Assembly: GCA_963082875.1 (NCBI GenBank)
Contig: OY720101.1
Location: forward strand, 6,200,001 to 6,264,000
Direction of reading: 5' to 3'
Length of the DNA stretch: 64,000 nt
Source: Corella eumyota
Taxonomy: Eukaryota; Chordata; Ascidiacea; Phlebobranchia; Corellidae
Numbering within the stretch: the stretch's first letter is position 1; every line of letters starts with the position of its first letter. Below are positions 50,106-62,696 of the stretch, one piece after another. The notes below the pieces were generated by a model that was given only the letters and a program-made list of their open reading frames with translations, did not search any database and was not told the origin of the DNA. Position numbers and translations under genes: made by a program.

Positions 50106-50560
50106 TGTGTTGCAACACGCGCACGAATTCAATTTAAAGCAAGACTGACGACCCGCCTAATCCAACTAAGCAGATCTTAGTCTTAGGTCATTTTTAGTAT
50201 AATATCTGTAATCAATAATATCTTAAAACTTTACAAGTTGGACCATAGCCTTCAAAGCTAGGATGTAGGCCTTTGGTTATGAGGGAAACATGTAAAAGTT
50301 GTACAATGATAAATAAATTTATTATCTATTTAATATATATATTTTTCGAAAAAAAAGTATCTTACCGGGATGCTTAAGAAATCACCTTTTTGGTCTTTTC
50401 CTCGCAGCTCATCAAAGCCTAAATTTACAACTACACGAGGCCCACATCACACTCTTTAATTTCTCTTTAAGTCACCGTAGATTCGCCTAATTAGTACCTA
50501 ATTCTCGTCAGATCATCATCAGACACTCCCTTTCTGCGAGATCGTCATCTACAACTGCAA
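50106..50560 (-). pseudogene. Right copy of duplicated flank with a single remnant cassette
   Basis: It matches the 45496-45780 flank and goes on into sequence like the terminal cassette (TCAGATCATCATCAG, GAGATCGTCATCT at about 50500-50550). On the minus strand the remnant exon opens DDDLAERECLMMI and then meets a TGA. It looks like the 3' end of a second, collapsed copy of the cassette gene. Confidence 0.5.
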
Positions 50561-50937
50561 ATATAAACTGGGGGCAGTTAAAATGTCTAGTTAGGTATTA
50601 TTTATTGATACGCTTTCAAATAGTGTTGTTTAATAAATACGCGGACTGTTAAACGCAATACGCCAAACATTAAAACAACGAATGTATCGATACGCGCACG
50701 ATCCTACCCCTAACGCACTGCATAACCAATTAAACAACACCATATACACTAAAAAAATAACTACTAAAAATTATAAAATAATTCACTTAACTCGATTTGT
50801 TAGAGAAAAAGGTGGCTTCGTCCTCAAGACGCTTTCGCCATGGCTTAAACTCTCAACTTAGCTAAAACATAAAACAAATATCCTGAAAACAGACTAACTT
50901 AAACTTAATGGCGGACAAGCCGATCCAAGAAGTCAAG
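50561..50937. other. Region between the remnant cassette and the CRE cluster
   Basis: It holds CG-containing strings (CGATACGCGCACGATCC, AACGCAATACG) but no gene. If the cassette gene is expressed on the minus strand, its promoter or first exon could lie here or just above. Confidence 0.35.
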
Positions 50938-50988
50938 TTGTGACGTCAGTTGTGACGTCAGTTGTGACGTCAGTTGTGACGTCAGTTG
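50938..50988. promoter_or_regulatory. Four tandem perfect CRE palindromes
   Basis: TGACGTCA occurs at 50941-50948, 50953-50960, 50965-50972 and 50977-50984, a 12-bp unit TGACGTCAGTTG repeated four times. TGACGTCA is the full consensus site for CREB/ATF bZIP factors. It lies upstream of the minus-strand cassette array. It could be a strong cAMP-response element or simply a short tandem repeat. Confidence 0.6.
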
Positions 50989-51290
50989 TATTCATCCGCA
51001 ACGCATTATGCTAAAGGCGTATAAAGAAATAGTTTCTTAACTAATCAAAACTTCGTTATCTTACGAAACAATTTAAAATAGAAAACTTTATTAATTTTAA
51101 ATATTTAATTAAATATTAGCTTTATAAACTTACTATTAAACTATATACCACATATTTTAACACAAAACCTAAAAGCGCTTCTCTTAAATTCTGCGCTTCG
51201 CTAACTTCGGCGCTGATTGCCTGAAACGAATAACGCTTTTCTTCGGTAACATTTCAAATTTTTTTTACCACGACCTTACTAGTCGGGATT
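50989..51290. other. Unique sequence before repeat block 2
   Basis: AT-rich with a CG-containing segment near 51180-51240. No gene recognised. Confidence 0.4.
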
Positions 51291-51292
51291 AT

Positions 51293-51478
51293 TATGGTTC
51301 GAAATCTTAGATTTCGAAACATATTGTTATTGTCATTATACTTATTATTATTATTATTATTATGGTTCGAAATCTTAGATTTCGAAACATATTGTTATTG
51401 TCATTATACTTATTATTATTATTATTATTATTATGGTTCGAAATCTTAGATTTCGAAACATATTGTTATTGTCATTAT
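51293..51478 (+). repeat. Palindromic minisatellite, 3 copies, at the left edge of block 2
   Basis: Three TTCGAAATCT-T-AGATTTCGAA copies with growing TTA spacers, directly against unique sequence (TTACTAGTCGGGATTATTATGG). Confidence 0.8.
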
Positions 51479-51490
51479 ATTTATTATTAT

Positions 51491-52204
51491 TATTATTGTT
51501 TTTATTCTTATTTGACGAATTTTGAAAGACGATAACATTTGTTCTTTAAAACTAAAAGTTCTAAATTTTTAGTATGTTTGTTATTATCCCAACGAATCGC
51601 AAACCTCCTATTAACGACATTTAATTATCACTAATTACTAATTAATATATTTTATTATTAAAATTTAAAGATTAAATTTGCTGAAATTTTAATATGTTGT
51701 TGGTATTATTATTTTGTATGTTGCTATTTAAAATGAAGATTTAACTCCAGCTAAATATCGTTTAATCATTATTTTAGTTTTTTTATAAAATAATGAATCA
51801 GTGTGAGTTTAACGCTTGAATAATTTAATAGCGTTCTGGTCGCCGGTCAAAAATCGTCCTTTTCGCTGTCTATTAAAGTAAAAAATATTGGTTGAAAATT
51901 TAAGTAAAATGTTAAAGTATAAGTCAAAAATTTGTAAAATTTTTTTTTTAATTGTTTTGTTATTATTATACTTTAATACTCGTTTGATTACTAAAAAATT
52001 AAGATTGGTATTTTGCTTTTAAATTTAGTTTACTTTTCTATTACAATATCAATGAATGCGTGTTCGTTTGTTAAAATTAGGTTTAAATATAAAAAAAATC
52101 ATATTTAAATTTATAATTTAATTAATAAACCTACTAAATAAATTATATTTATAAAAAAAAATCAAACGATTTCGAACCATATTTTATTTATCAAATAAAT
52201 CTAG
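51491..52204 (+). repeat. Short type B repeat unit
   Basis: B front, AACGCT...AGCGTT block at about 51810-51835 (here GGTCGCCGGTC with one extra G) and the standard end. Confidence 0.7.
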
Positions 52205-53024
52205 TTATTATTTTTATTATTATTATTATTATTTTTATTCTTTCTAGTCCCAATTTTGAAAGAAGATATCTTTAGTTCCTTAGAATTTAAAAATCTCAAA
52301 TTTTAGTATGTTGTTTATTATCAGATTATGTTTTCATTCTCCTATTTACAACATTTAATTATCACTAATTACTAATTAATAAGTGTTTATTTATTAGAAT
52401 TTAAAGGTCGTTATTAACTTGTTAAATTTTGGTCAATTGTATAATACGATATTGGTAACTCAAAAACGAATTAAAATTTTAATTTTTTATTACTAATTAC
52501 TAATTAATAGGTGTTTATTTATTATAATTTAAAGATTGTTATTAACTTTTAAAATTTTGGTCAATTGTATATCATGATATTAGTAACTCAAAAACGAATT
52601 AAAATTTTAATTTTTATCACTAATTACTAATTAATAGGTGTTTGTTTATTAAAATTTAAAGGTTGTTATTAACTTTTTAAATCTTGGTCGATTGTATATC
52701 ATGATATTGCTAATTTAAAAATGAATTAAAATTAAAATTTTCATCACTAATTACTAATTAATGGGTGTTTGTTTATTCAAATTTAAAGATTGATATTAGG
52801 TTTTTAAATTTTGATCGGTTATATCTTATTATATTTAAAATTTGAAGATAATTAAAAAATAATTCTTGTTTGTTTGTTATATTAAATGCTGGTTTGCTAA
52901 TAAAAAATCAAAGGTATGTAATATTCTTAGTTAATGTTTATGCATATATTTTTTATTTATAAAATTTTATGTTAAAAATAATCAAATAATTTCGAACCAT
53001 ATTTTATTTATCAAATAAATCTAA
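52205..53024 (+). repeat. Type C repeat unit with internal subrepeats
   Basis: C front, four 127-bp subrepeats with ACTAATTACTAATTAATAGG, then 3' module 2. The terminal CTAG has become CTAA. Confidence 0.65.
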
Positions 53025-53031
53025 TTATTAT

Positions 53032-53807
53032 TATGGTTCGAAATCTTAGATTTCGAAACATATTGTTATTGTCATTATATTTATTATTATTATTATTGTT
53101 TTTATTCTTATTTGACGAATTTTGAAAGACGATAACTTTTGTTCTTTAAAACTAAAAGTTCTAAATTTTTAGTATGTTTGTTATTATCCCAACGAATCGC
53201 AAACCTCCTATTAACGACATTTAATTATTACTAATTACTAATTAATATATTTTATTATTAAAATTTAAAGATTAAATTTGCTAAAATTTTAATATGTTGT
53301 TGGTATTATTATTTTGTATGTTGCTATTTAAAATGAAGATTTAACTCTAGCTAAATATCGTTTAATCATTATTATTTTTTTTTTTTTATAAAATAATGAA
53401 TCAGTGTGAGTTTAACGCTTGAATAATTTAATAGCGTTCTGGTCGCCGTCAAAAATCGTCCTTTTCGCTGTCCATTAAAATAAAAAATATTGGTTGAAAA
53501 TTTAAGTAAAATGTTAAAATATAAGTAAAAAATGTGTAAAATTTGTGTTTTAATTGTTTTGTTATTATTATATTTTAATACTTGTTTGATTACTAAAAAA
53601 TTAAGATCGGTATTTTGCTTTTAAATTTAGTTTACTTTTATATTACAATATCAATGAGTGCGTGTTCGCTTGTTAAAATTATGTTTAAATATAAAAAAAG
53701 TTCATATTTAAATTTATAACTTAATTAATAAACCTACTAAATAAATTATATTTATAAAAAAGAATCAAACAATTTCGAACCATATTTTATTTATCAAATA
53801 AATCTAG
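53032..53807 (+). repeat. One palindromic minisatellite copy plus short type B unit
   Basis: A single palindrome at 53034-53075, then a standard B unit ending CTAG at 53804-53807. Confidence 0.65.
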
Positions 53808-55554
53808 TTTTTATTATTATTATTATTTTTATTCTTTCTAGTCCCAATTTTGAAAGAAGATATCTTTAGTTCCTTAGAATTTAAAAATCTCAAATTTTAG
53901 TATGTTGTTTATTATCAGATTATGTTTTCATTCTCCTATTTACAACATTTAATTATCACTAATTACTAATTAATAAGTGTTTATTTATTAAAGTTTAAAG
54001 GTTGTTATTAACTTTTTAAATTTTGGTCAATTGTAAAATATGATATTGGTAACTCAAAAATGAATTAAAATTTTAATTTTTATCACTAATTACTAATTAA
54101 TAGGTGTTTATTTATTAAAATTTAAAAGTTGTTATTAATTTTTTAAATTTTGGTCAATTGTATAATACGATATTGGTAACTCAAAAATGAATTAAAATTT
54201 TAATTTTTATTACTAATTACTAATTAATAGGTGTTTATTTATTATAATTTAAAGGTTGTTATTAACTTTTAAAATTTTGGTCAATTGTATATCATGATAT
54301 TAGTAACTCAAAAACGAATTAAAATTTTAATTTTTATCACTAATTACTAATTAATAGGTGTTTGTTTATTAAAATTTAAAGGTTGTTATTAACTTTTTAA
54401 ATCTTGGTCAATTGTATATCATGATATTGCTAATTTAAAAATGAATTAAAATTAAAATTTTCATCACTAATTACTAATTAATGGGTGTTTGTTTATTCAA
54501 ATTTAAAGATTGATATTAGGTTTTTAAATTTTGGTCGGTTATATCTTATTATATTTAAAATTTGAAGATAATTAAAAAATAATTCTTGTTTGTTTGTTAT
54601 ATTAAATGCTGGTTTGCTAATTAAAAATCAAAGGTATGTAATATTCTTAGTTAATGTTTATGCATATATTTTTTATTTATAAAATTTTATGTTAAAAATA
54701 ATCAAATAATTTCGAACCATATTTTATTTATCAAATAAATCTAGTTATTTTTATTTTTATTATTATTATTTTTATTCTTTCTAGTCCCAATTTTGAAAGA
54801 AGATATCTTTAGTTCCTTAGAATTTAAAAATCTCAAATTTTAGTATGTTGTTTATTATCAGATTATGTTTTCATTCTCCTATTTACAACATTTAATTATC
54901 ACTAATTACTAATTAATAAGTGTTTAATTATTAAAATTTGAAGGTTGTTATTAATTTTTTAAATCTTGGTCAATTGTATATCATGATATTGGTAACTCAA
55001 AAATGAATTAAAATTTTAATTTTTATCACTAATTACTAATTAATAGGTGTTTATTTATTATAATTTAAAGGTTGTTATTAACTTTTTAAATTTTGGTCAA
55101 TTGTATATCATGATATTAGTAACTCAAAAACGAATTAAAATTTTAATTTTTATCCTTAATTACTAATTAATTGGTGTTTGTTTATTAAAATTTAAAGGTT
55201 GTTATTAACTTTTTAAATCTTGGTCAATTGTATATCATGATATTACTAACTCAAAAATGAATTACAATTTTTATCACTAATTACTAATTAATGGGTGTTT
55301 GTTTATTCAAATTTAAAGATTGATATTAGGTTTTTAAATTTTGGTCGGTTATATCTTATTATATTTAAAATTTGAAGATAATTAAAAAATAATTCTTGTT
55401 TGTTTGTTATATTAAATGCTGGTTTGTTAATAAAAAATCAAAGGTATGTAATATTCTTAGTTAATGTTTACGGATATATTTTTTATTTATAAAATTTTAT
55501 GTTAAAAATAATCAAATAATTTCGAACCATGTTTTATTTATCAAATAAATCTAG
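53808..55554 (+). repeat. Two type C repeat units in tandem
   Basis: Units 53808-54744 and 54745-55554 differ mainly in the number of 127-bp subrepeats (about five against four), a copy-number change typical of unequal exchange. Confidence 0.65.
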
Positions 55555-55558
55555 TTAT

Positions 55559-55664
55559 TATTATGGTTCGAAATCTTAGATTTCGAAACATATTGTTATT
55601 GTCATTATATTTATTATGGTTCGAAATCTTCGATTTCGAAACATATTGTTATTGTCATTATATT
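55559..55664 (+). repeat. Palindromic minisatellite, 2 copies
   Basis: The second copy has CTTCG at the centre, the same variant seen once in the 29943-30305 cluster. Confidence 0.8.
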
Positions 55665-56373
55665 TATTGTTTTTATTCTTATTTGACGAATTTTGAAAGA
55701 CGATAACTTTTGTTCTTTAAAACTAAAAGTTCTAAATTTTTAGTATGTTTGTTATTATCCCAACGAATCGCAAACCTCCTATTAACGACATTTAATTATC
55801 ACTAATTACTAATTAATATATTTTATTATTAAAATTTAAAGAATAAATTTGCTGAAATTTAAATATGTTGTTGGTATTATTATTTTGTATGTTGCTATTT
55901 AAAATGAAGATTTAACTCTAGCTAAATATCGTTTAATCATTATTTTTGTTTTTTTATAAAATAATGAATCAGTGTGAGTTTAACGCTTGAATAATTTAAT
56001 AGCGTTCTGGTCGCCGTCAAAAATCGTCCTTTTCGCTGTCCATTAAAGTAAAAAATATTGGTTGAAAATTTAAGTAAAATGTTAAAATATAAGTAAAAAA
56101 TGTGTAAAATTTTTGTTTCAATTGTTTTGTTATTATTATATTTTAATACTTGTTTGATTACTAAAAATTAAGATCGGTATTTTGCTTTTAAATTTAGTTT
56201 ACTTTTATATTACAATATCAATGAGTGCGTGTTCGCTTGTTAAAATTAGGTTTAAATATAAAAAAGTTCATATTTAAATTTATAATTTAATTAATAAACC
56301 TACTAAATAAATTATATTCATTAAAAAGAATCAAACAATTTCGAACCATATTTTATTTATCAAATAAATCTAG
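55665..56373 (+). repeat. Short type B repeat unit
   Basis: Standard B unit of about 709 bp ending CTAG at 56370-56373. Confidence 0.7.
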
Positions 56374-56390
56374 TTATTATTATTATTATT

Positions 56391-58794
56391 GTTTTTATTC
56401 TTATTTGACAAATTTTGAAAGACGATAACTTTTGTTCTTTAAAACTAAAAGTTCTAAATTTTTAGTATGTTTGTTATTATCCCAACAAATCGCAAACCTC
56501 CTATTAACGACATTTAAATGTCACTAATTACTAATTAATATATTTTATTATTAAAATTTAAAGATTAAATTTGCTGAAATTTTAATATGTTGTTGGTATT
56601 ATTATTTTGTATGTTGCTATTTAAAATGAAGATTTAACTCTAGCTAAATATCGTTTAATCATTATTTTAGTTTTTTTATAAAATAACGAATCAGTCTGAG
56701 TTTAACGCTTGAATAATTTAATAGCGTTCTGGTCGCCGTCAAAAATCGTCCTTTTCGCTGTCCATTAAAGTAAAAAATATTGGTTGAAAATTTAAGTAAA
56801 ATGTTAAAATATAAGTAAACAATGTGTAAAATTTTCGTTTTAATTGTTTTGTTATTATTATATTTTAATACTTGTTTGATTACTAAAAAATTAAGATCGG
56901 TATTTTGCTTTTAAATTTAGTTTACTTTTATATTACAATATCAATGAGTGCGTGTTCGCTTGTTAAAATTAGGTTTAAATATAAAAAAGTTCATATTTAA
57001 ATTTATAATTTAATTAATAAACCTACTAAATAAATTATATTTATAAAAAAAATCAAACAATTTCGAACCATATTTTATTTATCAAATAAATCTAGTTATG
57101 GTTCGAAATCTTAGATTTCGAAACATATTGTTATTGTCATTATTATGGTTCGAAATCTTAGATTTCGAAACATATTGTTATTGTCAGTGTATTTATTATT
57201 ATTATTATTATTGTTTTTATTCTTTCTAGTCAGAATTTTGAAAGACGATAACTTTTGTTCTTTAAAACTAAAAGTTCTAAAATTTTAGTATGTTTGTTAT
57301 TATCCCAACGAATCGCAAACCTCCTATTTATGACATTTAATTATCACTAATTACTAATTAATAGGTGTTTGTTTATTAAAATTTAAAGGTTGTTATTAAT
57401 TTTTTAAATCTTGGTCAATTGTATATTATGATATTACTAACTCAAAAATAAATTAAAATTTTAATTTTTATCACTAATAACTTAATAATAGGTGTTTGTT
57501 TATTAAAATTTAAAGAATGTTATTAATTTTTTAAATTTTTGTCAATTGTATATCATGATATTAGTAACTCAAAAACGAATTAAATTTTAATTTTTGTCAC
57601 TAATTACTAATTAATAGGTGTTTGTTTATTTAAATTTAAAGATTGTTATTGGGTTTTTAAATTTTGGTCGGTTTTATCTTATAATATTTATAATTCGAAA
57701 ATGAATTAAAAAATAATTCTTGTTTGTTTTTTATATTTGAATGCTGGTTTGTTCATTAAAAAAGTTCGACTTTAAGCATTAAAAATTTGGTATGATGTAT
57801 TTTATAATATAAGTAATTAAAAAACATATTAGAAAAATAATTTTCGTTTATTTATCATATTTAAATGCTTGTTTATTTAATAAAAATCAATTTTAAGAAT
57901 TTAAAATTTACTATAATTTATATCCTAATATTACCAACTTAAAACTGGGTTAAATATTAGTTTTTGTTTGTATTATATTTTTAATGCTTGTTTGTTTATT
58001 AAAAATCAAAGGTTCGTGATATTCTTAGTTAATGTTTATGCATATCTTTTTTTATTTATAATATTTATTATTATTATTATTATTATTGTTTTTATTCTTA
58101 TTTGACGAATTTTGAAAGACAATAACTTTTGTTCTTTAAAACTAAAAGTTCTGAATTTTTAGTATGTTTGTTATTATCCCAACGAATCGCAAACCTCCTA
58201 TTAACGACATTTAATTATCACTAATTACTAATTAATATATTTTATTATTAAAATTTAAAGATTAAATTTGCTGAAATTTTAATATGTTGTTGGTATTATT
58301 ATTTTGTATGTTGCTATTTAAAATGAAGATTTAACTCTAGCTAAATATCGTTTAATCATTATTTTTGTTTTTTATAAAATAATGAATCAGTGTGAGTTTA
58401 ACGCTTGAATAATTTAATAGCGTTCTGGTCGCCGTCAAAAATCGTCCTTTTCGCTGTCCATTAAAGTAAAAAATATTGGTTGAAAATTTAAGTAAAATGT
58501 TAAAGTATAAGTCAAAAATGCGTAAAATTTTTTTTTTTATTGTTTTGTTATTATTATATTTTAATACTCGTTTGATTACTAACAAATTAAGATCGGTATT
58601 TTGCTTTTAAATTTAGTTCACCTTTCTATTACAATATCAATGAATGCGTGTTCGTTTGTTAAAATTAGGTTTAAATATAAAAAAGTTCATATTTAAATTT
58701 ATCATTTAATTAATAAACCTACTAAATAAATTATATTTATAAAAAAGAATCAAACGATTTCGAACCATATTTTATTTATCAAATAAATCTAGTT
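56391..58794 (+). repeat. 2404-bp tandem duplication, copy 1
   Basis: It contains a short B unit (to CTAG 57092-57095), two palindromic minisatellite copies (57097-57187), a long B unit with subrepeats that lacks its CTAG end (about 57188-58070), and another short B unit (to CTAG 58789-58792). The next 2404 bases repeat it with only a few differences by eye. Confidence 0.85.
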
Positions 58795-61198
58795 GTTTTT
58801 ATTCTTATTTGACGAATTTTGAAAGACGATAACTTTTGTTCTTTAAAACTAAAAGTTCTAAATTTTTAGTATGTTTGTTATTATCCCAACGAATCGCAAA
58901 CCTCCTATTTACGACATTTAAATGTCACTAATTACTAATTAATATATTTTATTATTAAAATTTAAAGATTAAATTTGCTGAAATTTTAATATGTTGTTGG
59001 TATTATTATTTTGTATGTTGCTATTTAAAATGAAGATTTAACTCTAGCTAAATATCGTTTAATCATTATTTTAGTTTTTTTATAAAATAACGAATCAGTC
59101 TGAGTTTAACGCTTGAATAATTTAATAGCGTTCTGGTCGCCGTCAAAAATCGTCCTTTTCGCTGTCCATTAAAGTAAAAAATATTGGTTGAAAATTTAAG
59201 TAAAATGTTAAAATATAAGTAAACAATGTGTAAAATTTTCGTTTTAATTGTTTTGTTATTATTATATTTTAATACTTGTTTGATTACTAAAAAATTAAGA
59301 TCGGTATTTTGCTTTTAAATTTAGTTTACTTTTATATTACAATATCAATGAGTGCGTGTTCGCTTGTTAAAATTAGGTTTAAATATAAAAAAGTTCATAT
59401 TTAAATTTATAATTTAATTAATAAACCTACTAAATAAATTATATTTATAAAAAAAATCAAACAATTTCGAACCATATTTTATTTATCAAATAAATCTAGT
59501 TATGGTTCGAAATCTTAGATTTCGAAACATATTGTTATTGTCATTATTATGGTTCGAAATCTTAGATTTCGAAACATATTGTTATTGTCAGTGTATTTAT
59601 TATTATTATTATTATTGTTTTTATTCTTTCTAGTCAGAATTTTGAAAGACGATAACTTTTGTTCTTTAAAACTAAAAGTTCTAAAATTTTAGTATGTTTG
59701 TTATTATCCCAACGAATCGCAAACCTCCTATTTATGACATTTAATTATCACTAATTACTAATTAATAGGTGTTTGTTTATTAAAATTTAAAGGTTGTTAT
59801 TAATTTTTTAAATCTTGGTCAATTGTATATTATGATATTACTAACTCAAAAATAAATTAAAATTTTAATTTTTATCACTAATAACTTAATAATAGGTGTT
59901 TGTTTATTAAAATTTAAAGAATGTTATTAATTTTTTAAATTTTTGTCAATTGTATATCATGATATTAGTAACTCAAAAACGAATTAAATTTTAATTTTTG
60001 TCACTAATTACTAATTAATAGGTGTTTGTTTATTTAAATTTAAAGATTGTTATTGGGTTTTTAAATTTTGGTCGGTTTTATCTTATAATATTTATAATTC
60101 GAAAATGAATTAAAAAATAATTCTTGTTTGTTTTTTATATTTGAATGCTGGTTTGTTCATTAAAAAAGTTCGACTTTAAGCATTAAAAATTTGGTATGAT
60201 GTATTTTATAATATAAGTAATTAAAAAACATATTAGAAAAATAATTTTCGTTTATTTATCATATTTAAATGCTTGTTTATTTAATAAAAATCAATTTTAA
60301 GAATTTAAAATTTACTATAATTTATATCCTAATATTACCAACTTAAAACTGGGTTAAATATTAGTTTTTGTTTGTATTATATTTTTAATGCTTGTTTGTT
60401 TATTAAAAATCAAAGGTTCGTGATATTCTTAGTTAATGTTTATGCATATCTTTTTTTATTTATAATATTTATTATTATTATTATTATTATTGTTTTTATT
60501 CTTATTTGACGAATTTTGAAAGACAATAACTTTTGTTCTTTAAAACTAAAAGTTCTGAATTTTTAGTATGTTTGTTATTATCCCAACGAATCGCAAACCT
60601 CCTATTAACGACATTTAATTATCACTAATTACTAATTAATATATTTTATTATTAAAATTTAAAGATTAAATTTGCTGAAATTTTAATATGTTGTTGGTAT
60701 TATTATTTTGTATGTTGCTATTTAAAATGAAGATTTAACTCTAGCTAAATATCGTTTAATCATTATTTTTGTTTTTTATAAAATAATGAATCAGTGTGAG
60801 TTTAACGCTTGAATAATTTAATAGCGTTCTGGTCGCCGTCAAAAATCGTCCTTTTCGCTGTCCATTAAAGTAAAAAATATTGGTTGAAAATTTAAGTAAA
60901 ATGTTAAAGTATAAGTCAAAAATGCGTAAAATTTTTTTTTTTATTGTTTTGTTATTATTATATTTTAATACTCGTTTGATTACTAACAAATTAAGATCGG
61001 TATTTTGCTTTTAAATTTAGTTCACCTTTCTATTACAATATCAATGAATGCGTGTTCGTTTGTTAAAATTAGGTTTAAATATAAAAAAGTTCATATTTAA
61101 ATTTATCATTTAATTAATAAACCTACTAAATAAATTATATTTATAAAAAAGAATCAAACGATTTCGAACCATATTTTATTTATCAAATAAATCTAGTT
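58795..61198 (+). repeat. 2404-bp tandem duplication, copy 2
   Basis: Landmarks match copy 1 at a constant offset of 2404 (CTAG 59496 and 61193, palindromes 59501-59591). An antisense 77-codon open frame at 60756-60989 is repeated residue for residue from 58352-58585. The differences I saw are near the start of the copies (for example GACAAATTTT against GACGAATTTT). Confidence 0.85.
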
Positions 61199-61903
61199 GT
61201 TTTTATTCTTATTTGACGAATTTTGAAAGACGATAACTTTTGTTCTTTAAAACTAAAAGTTCTAAATTTTTAGTATGTTTGTTATTATCCCAACGAATCG
61301 CAAACCTCCTATTTACGACATTTAAATGTCACTAATTACTAATTAATATATTTTATTATTAAAATTTAAAGATTAAATTTTCTGAAATTTTAATATGTTG
61401 TTGGTATTATTATTTTGTATGTTGCTATTTAAAATGAAGATTTAACTCTAGCTAAATATCGTTTAATCATTATTTTAGTTTTTTTATAAAATAACGAATC
61501 AGTGTGAGTTTAACGCTTGAAAAATTTAATAGCGTTCTGGTCGCCGTCAAAAATCGTCCTTTTCGCTGTCTATTAAAGTAAAAAATATTGGTTGAAAATT
61601 TAAGTAAAATTTTAAAGTATAAGTCAAAAATGCGTAAAATTTTTTTTTTAATTGTTTTGTTATTATTATATTTTAATACTCGCTTGATTACTAAAAAATT
61701 AAGATCGGTATTTTGCTTTTAAATTTAGTTTACCTTCTATTACAATATCAATGAATGCGTGTTCGTTTGTTAAAATTAGTTTTAAATATAAAAAAGTTCA
61801 TATTTAAATTTATAATTTAATTAATAAACCTACTAAATAAATTATATTTATAAAAAAGAATCAAACGATTTCGAACCATATTTTATTTATCAAATAAATC
61901 TAG
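61199..61903 (+). repeat. Short type B repeat unit after the duplication
   Basis: It begins as a third copy of the duplicated segment would, but diverges by scattered changes. CTAG lies at 61900-61903. Confidence 0.7.
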
Positions 61904-61907
61904 TTAT

Positions 61908-62696
61908 TATGGTTCGAAATCTTAGATTTCGAAACATATTGTTATTTTCATTATACTTATTATTATGGTTCGAAATCTTAGATTTCGAAACATATTGTTA
62001 TTGTCCGTATATTTATTATTATTTTTATTTTTATTCTTACTAATCCGAATTTTGAAATCGAATAACTTTTGATTTTGTGTATATAAATTTTTAAAATTTT
62101 AGTATGTTGTTTATTATCATATTGTGTTTCAATCCTCCTATTTTGATAATTTAAATATTATTAATTAGTAATTAATAGGTGTTTGTTTATTAAAATTTAG
62201 AGATCGTTATTAAGTTTTCAAATTTTGGTCAGTTATATATTATAATATTAATAACTCGAAAATGGATTAAAAATTTAATTTTTGTTTGTTTATTGTATTT
62301 AAATTCTTGTTCGTTTATTAAAAATAAAAGTTTGATAATAGGCATTTAAAATTTAATAAAATGTATTTTATAATATTTGTAATTAAAATACATGTTTAAA
62401 AAATAATTTTTAGTTGTTTATTTTATTTAAATGCTTGTTTATTTATTAAAAATCAAAAATCAATTTTAGGAATTTAAAATTTACTATAATGTATATCCTG
62501 ATATTAACAACATAAAACTGGGTTGGAAAATTAATTTTATTTGTATAATATATTTAAATGCTTGTTTGTTCATTAAAAATCAAAAATATGTACTATTCTT
62601 AGTTAAGGTGTATGCATCTTTTTTTTATTAATAAAAATTTATGCTAAACATAATCAAATAATTTCGAACCATATTTTATTTATGAAATAAATCTAG
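61908..62696 (+). repeat. Two palindromic minisatellite copies plus type A unit
   Basis: Palindromes at 61908-62008, then a type A unit nearly the same as 34099-34784 in block 1, ending CTAG at 62693-62696 after a TATGAAATAAAT variant of the hairpin. Confidence 0.65.

Noticed and set aside
58352-58585. 77-codon antisense open frame repeated at 60756-60989
   Set aside because: It lies wholly inside type B repeat units. The identity comes from the 2404-bp duplication, and other B units do not keep the frame.
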